Positions 9,650 through 21,700 of a DNA stretch of 64,000 nucleotides are shown here, piece after piece. Every line of letters begins with the position of its first letter. Positions within the stretch are counted from its first letter, which is position 1. The stretch lies in the NCBI GenBank assembly GCA_036583965.1, contig JAZBQD010000019.1, positions 16,693,585 through 16,757,584 of the forward strand, written 5' to 3'. Made by a program: the position numbers and the translations under genes. The stretch comes from Prunella strophiata (Eukaryota > Chordata > Aves > Passeriformes > Prunellidae). Under the pieces are notes generated by a model. The model searched no databases, was not told the DNA's origin, and saw only the letters and a program-made list of their open reading frames with translations.

Positions 9650-12600
9650 CTTCAAGAAATTGAAAAAAAAACATGAGGGCATGAGGATGGTATTTAAATA
9701 TTGTTACCCAGTCTATGCTGAGCTACAGATTTTAAGAATTGCTCCACAATTCTTTGGGCTGGGTCCAGATACTATTTCTCTATCTTGGCCTCTTCTGGCA
9801 CCAAGACAGTGCAAGAATGCAGGGGGACCTTACTGCAGACCACTAGTGCCAGCCTCTCCCATGCCCCTGTGGCAGCACTGGCCAACTAACACTGCACACA
9901 GCAGCTAAGGTGATGGGCATTGGCTGGGCAAAAACTCCTAAAGTGAGGGAAATTTTTCTTTCCAGTCTTATTCAGAAGGAAAGAAAGTGGAAGTCCATAG
10001 GACAAAGTACACTGACTTGTCCTGCTTTGTTGGCAAGGCAGCAGCCACAGGTGCTTGTTTTGATAAGAACATATGTCACCACCTAGGTTACACCCAGTCA
10101 CATCATGCACGGTCACAGGGCTGATGGGGTGCCCATTCCTACCAAGGAATTCCATCTGAAGGTAAGCAGGTAAGTAATGTTCTGCTACCTACACATCATA
10201 AAAATAGAACCATGCTCCCAAAAAACATGCCATGCTCTTGCTGTCAGGTCTTTCAGGCTACCTGCAAGATTATGCCATTCCTTTTTTGTTCACATGTCTG
10301 CCAGCAGGTGCTGTCACTGCATCCACCACTGCTCACCAAGCAATTCTCCTCAGTGATGGTCACTAAAGAAATGATTCCAGCCCATGTGTTTACACAAAGT
10401 TAGTGTCCTTGAGATGTGGGTGTCTCAGTAGGCTGTGTGTGGAGAACTTCCAGTGAATTGTGCCTCTCCAAACTACCAAGAACTAATATCTCCATCTCCA
10501 CACATAGCTGTGATGAAGAGATATTAACCTTCATTGCTCCACTGCTTCCTTCAACTCCTAGACCAAGAAGTACTGGGAACAGCTCAAAAGGACAGAGCAT
10601 CATTTCCCTGACAAACCTCCAGGCTTAAGCAGTGCTATATGGATGATCAGATGAATCTGTGGCAGCATCTCCAAGAATACCTCACTGCAACTTTCAGGAG
10701 TAAGAATAGGTAAATTGCTGTTAGTAACTGTACTATGTGATAGCAAATGGTCTGCATTTGGACTGCTATTTTGTCTTGGAGCATCCACACTGCCCCTGTA
10801 ATAAATGTTAATTTGCATCAAGGATACTGGGACAGCTCTGTTCTGCAGCATCCATTCTAACCTGAAGGATTCCAAGTTATGGACAAATTATGGCTGCATT
10901 ACTATGCTTTCATTAATGCATACCTGACAACTGTAGTATTATGTGGTGACTGTAGTTGTCATGATGATCTGGAAACTGCCCTCAGTGGTCTGTTTGGTAC
11001 AGTCAGGCAGCTGCAGACACATCTGTCCTCTATCTGCAAGAGCTCAGGGTGTGTTTGACCAACACTTAGTACAGCAGGATGATGAGAAGGAACAGCAATG
11101 AGCAGTGCTATTAGTAATTAGACATTAGTATTAATATCAGACATATACTCTAAGGCTGACAATACCACAGTCCTTTTGGAGAAGAGAGTGCTGCCTTATC
11201 ACTAATGAAGATGCCCAAGCTCTGAAAACCACAGATGTCACATACTCATTTGGTAGACTGCATCACAGACCCCATAAATAATCAACGATAATCATCACCA
11301 TCCCTGAACTTGTGAACAGGAACGTGTAGAATGAATGAGTTATAATCCTGAACAGTCAAAGCTCCTTGTGGTGGGCCTGAATGAAGATCTCATCATTCCT
11401 AACTCTTCTTCCCCTGCCTATACAGAGAAAGTACGAAATTCTACAGCATGTGAACCTTTGAAGGACCTCAGCTGTGAAGTAATGGGACTGATGGAAGACC
11501 TGGATGATGTGGCATTTCAACCAAGCTACCCTAACCCGATTGTCCAGTCATCTGCAGGAATCAGGAACTAACTAATTTTATAGGCAAGTGGCAACCATGC
11601 TGACCATGAGAAGAGACCTTCTGCAAGTGGTGCGTTGGTGCTACAGAGTATCAACAGTTGCCCTCATAATTTCTGAACTCAAAACAGTCATTCAAGACCA
11701 GTATATGATGTGATTACACTGGGCAACTGTCCTCATCCACCACAGCAACCCTTGGCAAAGCAGAGAATGTTATGCCATAGCTAGAGGCTGCCATAGTGCC
11801 TACTGCAAAGGAGAAAGGTGGGCTTGAACTGAAGCATTGTGTTCTGAAAAGAAACTTCCCAATTACCTTACTTTTAAGGGCCTGAAAGGAGACAGGCTCT
11901 TATCAAACTGTCCTGGGCAGTCTGATCCCCACAGCATGTGGGTGTTCCTGGTGCAGTCACTCTGTCATGGCACCCTCGGGGCATCACCACTGATGGCAGC
12001 AGCACCATGGCTGTGCAGCAAGTGCAAGGGAGTGTGACAGCTACAGTGACAAATACAGCAAGGGAGCAGCTCAGGAGCTCTGCTCTGCTGTTGGACCCAG
12101 CACAGGCCACGTGAAGAACTTCACATCTAAGTTCCTGGTGACAGATTAGATCAGGTATCGGTTGACTAAATGCTCTCACTCTGTAGCTATTCAGTGCCTT
12201 ACACAATTATGTACAATCCACCCCTGTGTCCAGTGCAGTTACAGCAGGCAGACTGAACATCTCAAACCACTGTGTTCATGAGCAGTATCAGCAAAGAGCT
12301 CAAGATGTTGAAAAAATGCAGCTACCTTTCTAGCTCATAGAGGTAATCCTGAACTTTTACTTTTTTCCCTATGTTCCATGAATAGAGTAAGAACTGTACA
12401 TGTATCACCCTCAAACCTCTTCTCACCATTAAAACTTTGTTTTAAAAAGCAGTTTGGTGTTAAAAGAGATGACTCATAATGCTGCAGCATCAGTTAGCTG
12501 GCTTGAAAGGGATGCTGATGTCATAATTTTGATTTTCATTACCAAAGAATATGAAGGTAAGGGCTGAAAATGCTTTACACTTCTATCACCTCATTTTATA

Positions 12601-13212
12601 TTTTAAAGATATAAATAAGCTATAGTGATTGATATCTTGGTGTGCTCTAATTCAAAAATTGAGCCTATGTTTTGTATAGAAGCAACACAAAATTTTAAGC
12701 TTTTACTATTATTATTTTTTTTAGAGTTTTGTACCCAGATATGGTAGATGTAAATATGCCTAAAACCTTACCACAGAGCTTAGAGTTTAAGGCCTCAAAC
12801 CTCTAGTACTTCTATGAATATAAGTAAAAGAGATAAGCAGATAATTAGTCCTATTGAGCTCATGGACAGATGAAGTAAACATTTGCTGTATTGTTACTTC
12901 AGCTGCATACATGTTTGCATACAAGCCATATCCTATATGCAGAGCTACATAAAGAAAGACATGACAGAAAAGTAAGCATAAAGACAGAAAAATATATAAG
13001 CAATACACTTGTTTTTATAAACATGTATATGAAACAAGCTAACAACCTTGATATAAGTTATAACTAGTACTGATGAACCACAGTTCAGAAATAAGGTTTA
13101 GCTCTGTTTTTGTCTGCTTAGCAACCATTGATCCTTTTTCCTTGGTTTCTGTACACATACCAGACAGGAAATTGTAATAACACACCTTAAAATTCCATAT
13201 CCCACATTTGGA
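9650..13212. other. Unassigned block, somewhat GC-richer (about 9700-12300)
   Basis: Less AT-rich than its neighbours, with several short broken frames on both strands (for example 11335-11571 plus, 78 codons, acidic, with the stretch GLMEDLDDVAF). No start context, splice layout or family match makes any of them convincing. It may be a much decayed mobile element or pseudogene. I cannot name it. Confidence 0.35.
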
Positions 13213-13464
13213 ATTTGATAGGACAAAGGGTTATATCTTTAAACTGAAAGAGGGTAGGGTTAGGTTAGATATTGAGAAGAAATTCTTTCCTGAGAGGGTG
13301 GTGAAGCACTGACCCAGGCTGCCCATCTCTGGAAATGCTTAAGGCCAGTTTGAACGGGGCTTTGAGAAACTTGGTCTAGTGGAAGGTGTCCCTGCCCATG
13401 AAAGAGGGATTGAAACTAGATGATTTTCCAGGTTCTTTCCAACCCAAACCATTCTCTGATATTC
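13213..13464 (+). mobile_element. CR1 LINE 3' fragment
   Basis: About 250 bp match the 3' end of avian CR1 as I know it: GATAGGACAAAGGG, a stretch around GTTAGATATTGAGAAGAAATTC, GGTGTCCCTGCCCATG, and a terminal CCAACCCAAACCATTCT followed by a degenerate octamer repeat. It is 5'-truncated, as most CR1 copies are, with a small internal loss relative to the consensus. It is not functional. Confidence 0.88.
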
Positions 13465-15193
13465 CTATTTAGGAGGCTCTTTTGAAGAGTCCATTTTTGT
13501 TCTTGGACTTTTTTTCACATATCTTATTATATATCCTAAACATGTGGAGTGTGCTAAGTTTTGATTTGTTTTATTTTTAAATGAGAAAAGACTCTTGGAT
13601 TGTTTTAGCATTAGTTTTTGATCTGGCTGAATTTTCCTCCTCCTCTGAAATGGATTTTCAATTGACATTGCATCATGGAGCCTGAATAGTTTCATGGTAC
13701 AGTTAATATATACATAAAGTCCAAATAATTAAAATATTATTAAAACAGTATTCTTCAGAAGACAGAATTAAAGCTACATCTAGCCCAGTATCCTGACTTT
13801 GATAGTGATCAATAATGCACACATTAAGGAAGAGCTCAAAAGCAGAAAAAACATTCACAAAACCTAGCTGGTTTATCCCTCCAGCATTTCATGACCTCTG
13901 GTTCAGAAACTTTGGAGCTAAGGGACATTTATTTGTTTGTAGAAGTTAATGTAAAAACTGATATCCAAGTGGACTTTATCCCATATAACTGCAGCTTGCA
14001 GTGTTTCATATGGATTTCACCAGCTACCTCCTAAATTATTTTACTTGGAAAACTAGATGCAACTGCTAAGAATTTTGCATGGACTGTTTCATTAGGATTC
14101 CACTTTCAAAGCTAATATATTTAAAAGTAACAAAACTGTCTTTGTATTAGAATGCAGTCTACAAATACAGGCATTCCTTTAATCCTAATTCCATAAATAT
14201 ATTTCCTCTTGAGACAACCACCTTACATGAGTCTTCCAGCAATTTTTAGCAGTATCTCCTCCCAAAGAAGGGTCAGACTACACAGTATATGCAGTGACAA
14301 AAGACAAGACAAATTAAAAGCACTCAGCAGCTTGTGTTAATGTGCTCCAAGTCTAAATGTACAATTAAAATAAAGCATTCACACTTGAAAAACAACTCTG
14401 AAAAGCTGTGGGGTTTGTCTCCAAAAGATTAGTCAAATGTGTGTGATTTTGATTGTGGGGGAAAGGGAGCAATGAGTTTGGTTCAAACCTAGACCTATTT
14501 AGGTAGCTTCTCTTTTAATATAGTTAGTATAAAGACACAGTTTTGGGACCACCTAGAATTTTGAAGATGGAGTATTTATAGGGACAGCATTTCTGAAGAG
14601 AAAAAAAATAAACCTACAGAATGGATAATTGTTCAGCTACTTGGAAATATAACCAAACCAAAATCATATAGAGCAAGGTGTATTTTATCATTTATTGCTG
14701 CATCCTATCTACCAGGAAGTATTTTTAATAATATGCAAAGAGAGAAGAACATTATTATTTGAATACATCAAGGTTTTTCTCATTACAGATTGAAAAGAGA
14801 GGATTTTAATCAGTTAAAAGGAAGATGAACAGGCATCAGTTACTAGAAACTGCTGTGATTTCCAGTCAGACTGATGGAGCAGTAGGAGACTGCTATTAAA
14901 AAAAATAGTTACTACTACTAAAACATTTGAAGAGATGATGGTACCTAATGACTTTCAAACTCCATTCTCTACTGACAGATTTCCCTAATGGAAATTTCTT
15001 TTCTATTCTCATAATACTTGTCTTTATAAATTAACTGAGTTTGACATAGAAAGCTTGCTGTACAAGGCTGATTTTGAATCTATTAAGCACTTCAAACTGC
15101 AGATATATGAGATATACAATCACTGTGTCCTTGGGAAAATTGTCAGAAGTAATGCAAGCTCACCGAAGCAATAAGACTGGAAAGAAGTGAGAC

Positions 15194-15240
15194 TTTCTTG
15201 CTATCAAAGATAGCAAGAAACTATATCAAAGATATAGTTT
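15194..15240. repeat. Two tandem perfect hairpins sharing AAA
   Basis: Hairpin 1: TTTCTTGCTATC (15194-15205), loop AAA, GATAGCAAGAAA (15209-15220), a perfect 12-bp stem. Hairpin 2: AAACTATATC (15218-15227), loop AAA, GATATAGTTT (15231-15240), a perfect 10-bp stem. They overlap by three bases and both have the loop context ATC-AAA-GAT. No coding or RNA family is recognised. Confidence 0.95.
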
Positions 15241-15482
15241 CCCAGAAGGCATATAAAATAATATGAAACCATATATAAAAATAAACAAATCAGTGGCCTT
15301 TGCATCAAACAACAAACACAGTTCTCTCCACACCCCTCCCCCATTTAGTGGAAAGTTTAAAAAGCAAGCATTCTGAGTAGACCCAGCTTCAGTTGGGATA
15401 ATATTACACAATATTTTCCACTCCTTTTGAAGGAAGAAAATACTGTGATCTCTGCTTGGTTTCAAAATCTAGGCAAAAAAAA

Positions 15483-15545
15483 TTGTATAAATACATGTAT
15501 ATAAATAATATAGATGCATTATATATGAATATATATATATTCATT
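15483..15545. repeat. TA-rich simple sequence with 20-bp perfect palindrome
   Basis: An AT-rich tract of TATA/ATAT motifs that includes ATGAATATATATATATTCAT (15525-15544), a perfect palindrome able to extrude as a cruciform. Probably a decayed (TA)n microsatellite. Confidence 0.8.
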
Positions 15546-17449
15546 CCATGGTTGATCACATAAAGCAAACTGTTCCAAATTAAACATTTATTTCAAGACT
15601 GAATAATTTAACATAATAAAAGTCCAAAATACCTAACCTATAATTCAAAGAATAGAATGATCAGTATGTGACTTTTCCACAGGTTACTAAGTGGACAAAA
15701 GAAAAGATGTGAAATAAAGAGCATTAAGTGGGCATTGTTTAGAATATAAACCATGTATACTAAAAATAGCTAAGAATATTAACAGAAATGCATCTAACTT
15801 GTGACCTTGTGTTGAAGAGCTCTGCAGAAGTCAAGCATCTCAAATGTCTTTCTTAAAAATAAACAGGAATAGAGAGGACACCACACTTATAGATGGCTGA
15901 TTTTGTACCCAATAGACACATACTTCTGATGGACAACCAATTTCTGACTTTTATAGTATTTATCAGCTTCAGTGAAAAAGTAATTTTCCCAGTTTACAGT
16001 TGTCTCCTAAGGGCTTTCATCATAGCACATGAATAAGAAATTTTGTATTTCTGTTTATTCTGAGTCTGCATCTTACTGAGCATGAAGTTTGTATCTTGCT
16101 CAGCTACAGCAAGGGCTCTTCAGTATTATTGCATGGTGATGTAATCTCTTTTCTGCACTGAACACTTGTCCTGTTGGTAAAGCTGTATGTTTTCAATTAG
16201 AGATTGAAACTTTTGCTGAAAATAGCCTTGATACCCCCTATAAAATAACATTTAGAATCAATTCATTAGATCTTTTTGTAATAAATCAGAATACATTTGT
16301 GCCTTCTTTGAAACAACTTATGAATATTGGGGGTAATTTGATGGCTGGAATATTTATTGCATGAATATGTTGAGTTAATAGATAGATGTAAGATAAGCAA
16401 ATAATCAGGAAAGACAAGAGATAAGTTCCTCCAAAGTAAGTAGATGAGGATTAGCAATGAATATTTTACAAACAAGGGATGGTATGATTATTAATAAAAT
16501 GGATAGGCAGACTTTCTTTAAATGTTTTGGGTTTATGGTTATTCTAGAAAAGGCTCTGGTTTAATAAGAGTATATGACTTCTATATTAGTCACATTTAAA
16601 AATCCCAACAGGAATAAAGTTTACAAAACCAAACAGAACAACCAAATCCATAAGGCCAAACCAGATTAAATTGTAGCCCAAAACTTCAACTACCTAAGAG
16701 GATGGATGCACTGTGAAGCTTCAACATAGAGGGGTAAAAGCAACAATAGGAAGAGACAAGTGATGATGTGAGAGACACTTAACGTCACCTTCAGCTGTGA
16801 CAACAACATCCTTAACTCTGTAATTGAAGGCAAATGGCTGTCGCTGCTGCCATAGCAGAGGCAGGGAGTGGGGGGAAAGGCTGCTCTCCTGGGGTGTGTG
16901 GGTGGTGTGAAGGCATTTACTTCTGCACACAAAGAGAGGCACTGGAAAGATTAGGCAACTGCTGTCTGTCTTAGAGGAGGCATGATTACTTTTACATGGC
17001 ATATCCGAAGTCCAAAAGGGTACATACAAGGCTACAGAAAACGTGGGTATGGTCTGCCTTGAGACTCAAGATTAAATAAGGGATTAACACTTGCTGTTTG
17101 TCAAAGCAGTGAGGCTCTGATGATTTCCTCAGAAATCCTCTCCATCTCCTCCTTAAATATCCATCAAAGGATAGTGTTCAGGGACTGCAGTAGATTCCTG
17201 TCCAAACTCAAATGATTTATAGTTCTGTTGTTTTGGTACTTCTTATCCAAAAGTAATTATTTTATCTTATGCATAAACCAAACCAGTACCTCCACTAATC
17301 ACAGTTTTCTAAAGAAAAATACTGTCACACAGTGGAACAGTTTAATCAACTTGTTATCTAAAGAAGCAGGAAAATAATGGCAAGCATCTCACAACTCACT
17401 ACTGCCAAACCCAAATTCTTGGGTGGGAAGATATTATAAGGCCACATCA

Positions 17450-18135
17450 CATTATAGATCCATGTTTCTGTGCTGGTGTGAGAGACTGGAAGGATTGCTG
17501 GCTCGAAACCTTTCATGTGTGTGTGGAAGAGGCAGGTCAGGCCTTTCCCTGGTGAGGCAGCATGCCCTGCCCCATACACCCCCCTGTATCCCTGTATCCC
17601 AGCCCTGCAGCAACCACCAATCCCCAACCCACCAGAGGCAACACTCCACACCTGCCCCTGGAGCTCCCAACCCAGCTCCTGAGTGGCCAAATGAATGAAG
17701 GCCCACCTGGGGGAAGGGCCCAGGAAGGCCAAGGGGTATTTAAGGCCAAATATGAGACAAGCATGTCTTGACCTTCTTCCTCTTGGAATTTCTATCAGTT
17801 GAACGCTGCTGGAACACAGGAGTTGGTAGCTATATTTGTTCTTTTCAATATCTTTTCTTTCTTCTGATTCCCTCTTGTTAGAATTATGAGTAGCTTAAAA
17901 TTGATTGGGCTTTGAGTTTGATAAGTTGAATGGGTGAAATTAATACTTTAACAAGTGGTTTATATTGACTGAATGCTGCTCTAAATCATTTATCAAAGTC
18001 CTTTGATTTTCTAGAGTTGCCAGCAAAGTTTTCTTTGTTGATCTCTTGAGAATATCTTGTCAGTATTTCTCTCATGAATTTAACTCACAGTACATGGACA
18101 ACTGTAAGCCCTGTTGAAAGTCTCATAAAGCGAGT
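17450..18135 (+). mobile_element. Possible older LTR or retroelement relic abutting the solo LTR
   Basis: A C-rich block (17540-17700), then TATTTAAGG at 17738-17746 resembling a TATA box, then a T/C-rich stretch, directly followed by the solo LTR. The layout suggests retroelement sequence (a second LTR or an untranslated leader), and the compositional change from its surroundings supports an inserted block. No protein homology is visible, so the class is uncertain. Confidence 0.3.
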
Positions 18136-18735
18136 TGTTTGGGGCCTTACAACTGGTTTTGGCTGGGGTAGAGTTAATTCTGTTCACAGTGGCTGGTATG
18201 GGGCTGTGTTTTGGATTTGATTGAACACAGTGATGACAATAGAGATGTTTTTGTTATTGCTGAGCAGGGCTTGCACAAAGCAAAGGCCTTTTTCACTCTT
18301 CCTATTGCCATACTGGCAAGGAAATGAGAAGTGCATGGGAGGCTGGGGGGAGACACAGCCAGGGACAAAAGACCCAAACTGACCAAAGGGATATTCCAGA
18401 CCTTATGGTACCATGTTCAGTATATAAGGTGGGTGGAAGAAGGAGGAAGGCAGGACACATTCGGAATGACAGATTTTATCTTCCCAAGTCACCATTACTT
18501 GTGATGGGGGTCTGCTCTAGTGGAAATGGCTGAACACCTGCCTGCCCATGGGAGGCAATGAATTAATTCCTTATTTTGCTTTGCTCTTGTGTGTGGCTTT
18601 TGCTTTCTCTATTAAACTGTCTTTATCTCAACCCATGGGTTTTCCAGCTTTTACCTTTCCAATTCTCTCCCCAAACTGGCTGGTGGAGCAGTGAGTGAGC
18701 AGGTGGTAGGGCTTGGCTGGGGTTAAAGCAAGACA
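18136..18735 (+). mobile_element. Solo LTR of an avian endogenous retrovirus
   Basis: About 600 bp with the signature order of an abundant passerine LTR family: TGGTTTTGGCTGGGGTAGAG near the start, CACAGTGGCTGGTATGGGGC, a TATATAAGG box at 18421, the stretch CTGAACACCTGCCTGCCCAT, an ATTAAA signal at 18611-18616 followed by CTGTCTTTATCTCAACCCA, and an end at GGTTAAAGCAAGACA (18735). No internal retroviral frames are present. The exact family name and target-site duplication are not determined. It lies antisense to the proposed DGLUCY transcript. Confidence 0.82.
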
Positions 18736-21700
18736 GTTACTCAGAGAAGAAGTGATTTAATCGAAGTCATACACTAACTTCTCTGCATATTACAAGTAAT
18801 TCTAAGAATCTGTGGCATTTGCCTCATCTGACTTCCAATTTGAAGATGCATCTCACTAGACCTGCAGGAAGGCAACACTGAGTTGAATGGGAAGCAAATA
18901 ATTTACAACAGTTTCTGTAATCAGTGTTGGGTCTGGAATAAAATCTGGTTGAATAGGAATGCTTTCTTTTAAAAATGGAGAGAGATGTGTTACTAGTATA
19001 AATCTTTATTAAAGCTAAAAAATGCTTGGGGCTGAGGGGGTTGAAATACCTCAGTGTTAATGGAGTTATTTACAAAGTTAATAATCTGCATTGCTGTCAT
19101 GCTCCCCATCAATACATTAAGAAGCAGTCACAACAGAAAACAAGCTTGAATGTGACATGTTGTAAGAAGGAGGATGCCAAACCTCACTCTCAGCCAGGCT
19201 TAATAAATGACAGCCAAAGGAAGATTGCTTAATGGGGCACTTATTTGCATAGAAGTCTTTAACACTTCAGAGAAAATGCAAATCCCAAGGAATTTAGAAA
19301 AGGAGTGTAAAATGCCTTCTGACCAACTGGAGTTTGACATCCTCTTCAAAGACTGTCACAGCAAACACTTTATATTAAAAAAGAAAAAAGACATATTAGA
19401 AAAAAGACATATTAAACTGAGTGTTCTAACATTTAAATAATCTAGGTTTCCCCTAAAAGTTCTCAACTTAAGAAAAATGAAAGAAATGAGGCTGTGCAAG
19501 GATTATTGAAAGTTTAAAGAACTCCAAGTGCCTGGTGCATAACCTCTACAGCAGATTACCTACAGTAAATATTTTACTGGATATTTTTAGGTGGTGAAGC
19601 TACTGCTTCATATTCTGGGTTTGCCTGTGAAATAGGGACAGATGCAACAAAATCATGGAAGAAATAAAAGGTAACAATTCTTCACACTCTTTTGTAACTA
19701 AATCATTATGGGTCATCAGATGAAATTAGCAAATGGCAAAGTTAAAGCCAACGAATAGAGGTCTTTATTCAGGAACTGCATTGTTAAACCACAGACTCTC
19801 ATGACACTGTGCAGCTGCTCCTGGCCAGAGTTGGAGGCAGCAATGCTGAGCTGGAGATACCCTAGTTTGCATCTTGTATCTAAATAAATCAGTATGGGAT
19901 GAAAAAAATAAGCAAAACAGTAATGAAATTATAGAATTGCTTCAGTACCAGTTACCTGTTAGCTCTAGTCCCAAGTCACACAATTTACAGTGCCAGCATC
20001 AATTATGCAGGTAAAGTTAAAAATCCCAATCTTTTGGATGTATTGAAAATTTGTAACTCACTCTCATAGTTTTTGCTATTTGATTTTTCACAATAGTATT
20101 TTATATTTAGTTAATGGAAACAGTATTTATCTATTGGTTTTCTAATACATTTTAGCTTATTTTTGTTCTTTAAAACTAAGGGTAATTTTTCAAATCTTTC
20201 ATCAAAACATTTTCCTGGTCCTTTTAAAGGTGTTTTTAGTTGTAATGCTGCTTATATTAAATCATATTGTATTATATTATAATACTCTATGTTAAGAGAT
20301 GCCTTCCAGTCACCTAATATAGTGCTTGAAACTAATGGGATTTTTTGTATTTTTTTCTGAGGAGCTCTAAGTTTCTTTCAAACTCCAGGAGATACACCAA
20401 CTGAGTTTGAAACATATTATCTTAATTTATCCATTTATTTCCAGATTTTCTTTTCTGTTATTTCAATTCATGGAGACCTCTTACCTTTTTTAAATTTCAA
20501 ATAGGCTCAAAATCAAAAATCAGACAGCTTTTCTCAAGATAAAGGGAAAGGAACCTCTGTAATAATTGTTCATATCATTAAATCTCTTTTTGCTCTGTGG
20601 TCATTTAACAGATGCAATACCTTTAAATACATCATTAGAAGAAAACTTGTGGAAATAAATTTATTATTTTTTATTTATTCTTTTCAAAAATTGTCCTTCC
20701 CCCTTCATTTTATATGGCATTTCTTTTCACTCTTTTTCTGCAGACTCTCTTAAGAATTACGATGCACAGCTTTAAGTTCTGCCATTTAAACACTTTTTTT
20801 CTCATGTTTATGGCTTCCTTCTCTGGGGTAGGAAAACAGAACCATAACTTCTGCAGCTACCAGAATGTACTCACAATCTTCATGATGAGTTAAAAGTTTT
20901 CATCATCACTAGCTTTCAGATCACCTTGATTAACTTCTCCTTTCTAAAGTCCCCTTCTCCAAAGTTGACAGTAAATTTTCAAAATAGTGAGAATTCACCT
21001 GCAGGTCTTTTGAAAAGGACTTTGAGTTTACTCAGTGAGTATTACAGTGAGTATTATTACTGAGGTTTAATTAACATTATGTTGAACAGTTCCTCTGTGT
21101 TCCCTCCAACAAATCTGAAAAAAAATCAAACTATTGTGAGTGAGGATTAGGATACAAAAGTCAATTATTTTTATTAAACAGAAATTCCATTTCTGCCTAC
21201 CTTAAGAAGCTTTAGCAGTTCAGAAAGTGAAATAAACCCCTATTTCTGTTTCAATGGCTAGTGCAGCTTTCTTTCCCCTATTAATTTTCCTCTTCCTCAA
21301 CAGAAACTGAGAGACATGACAATTTTTTTTTCTTTTATAACCATGTAGACTTTTAGTAATTAAACTTTTGAAAGTGCTGCCTGTAATAATGGTAGTTGCA
21401 ACTGTACAGTGACTGAAGAAAAAAATAAATCACTTTTCAGTGAAGAAATGAATACTAACTGAAACAGGACCCTAGAAGCAGTAACACTTAAATGCACTCT
21501 TTCAAGAAATGCTCCACTTCCTGACACAGTTGTACCACTTCCGTTAAGAGAATTATAAGACTTGGATGCTTAGCATAACTTCTCCTTTCATGGTAAAAAC
21601 TTAAAGTGGTTTTAGAGAGATAAAACTGTTGCCCAGAGCAGTTTCATAAAAAATACTTTTAACAGCAAATATACCTACCCAGTCTACTTTTCTGACAGTT

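Larger units (their letters stand above)
13465..17449. other. Noncoding; proposed DGLUCY intron
   Basis: AT-rich sequence with the hairpin pair and the TA-rich palindrome listed separately. Nothing else recognised. Confidence 0.5.

Noticed and set aside
11335..11571. 78-codon frame with an acidic stretch
   Set aside because: No splice layout, start context or family match. Kept only as part of the unassigned block.
17358..17771. Overlapping open frames on both strands (up to 124 codons)
   Set aside because: They arise from a C-rich low-complexity block, and the translations on both strands look compositional. No homologous domain.
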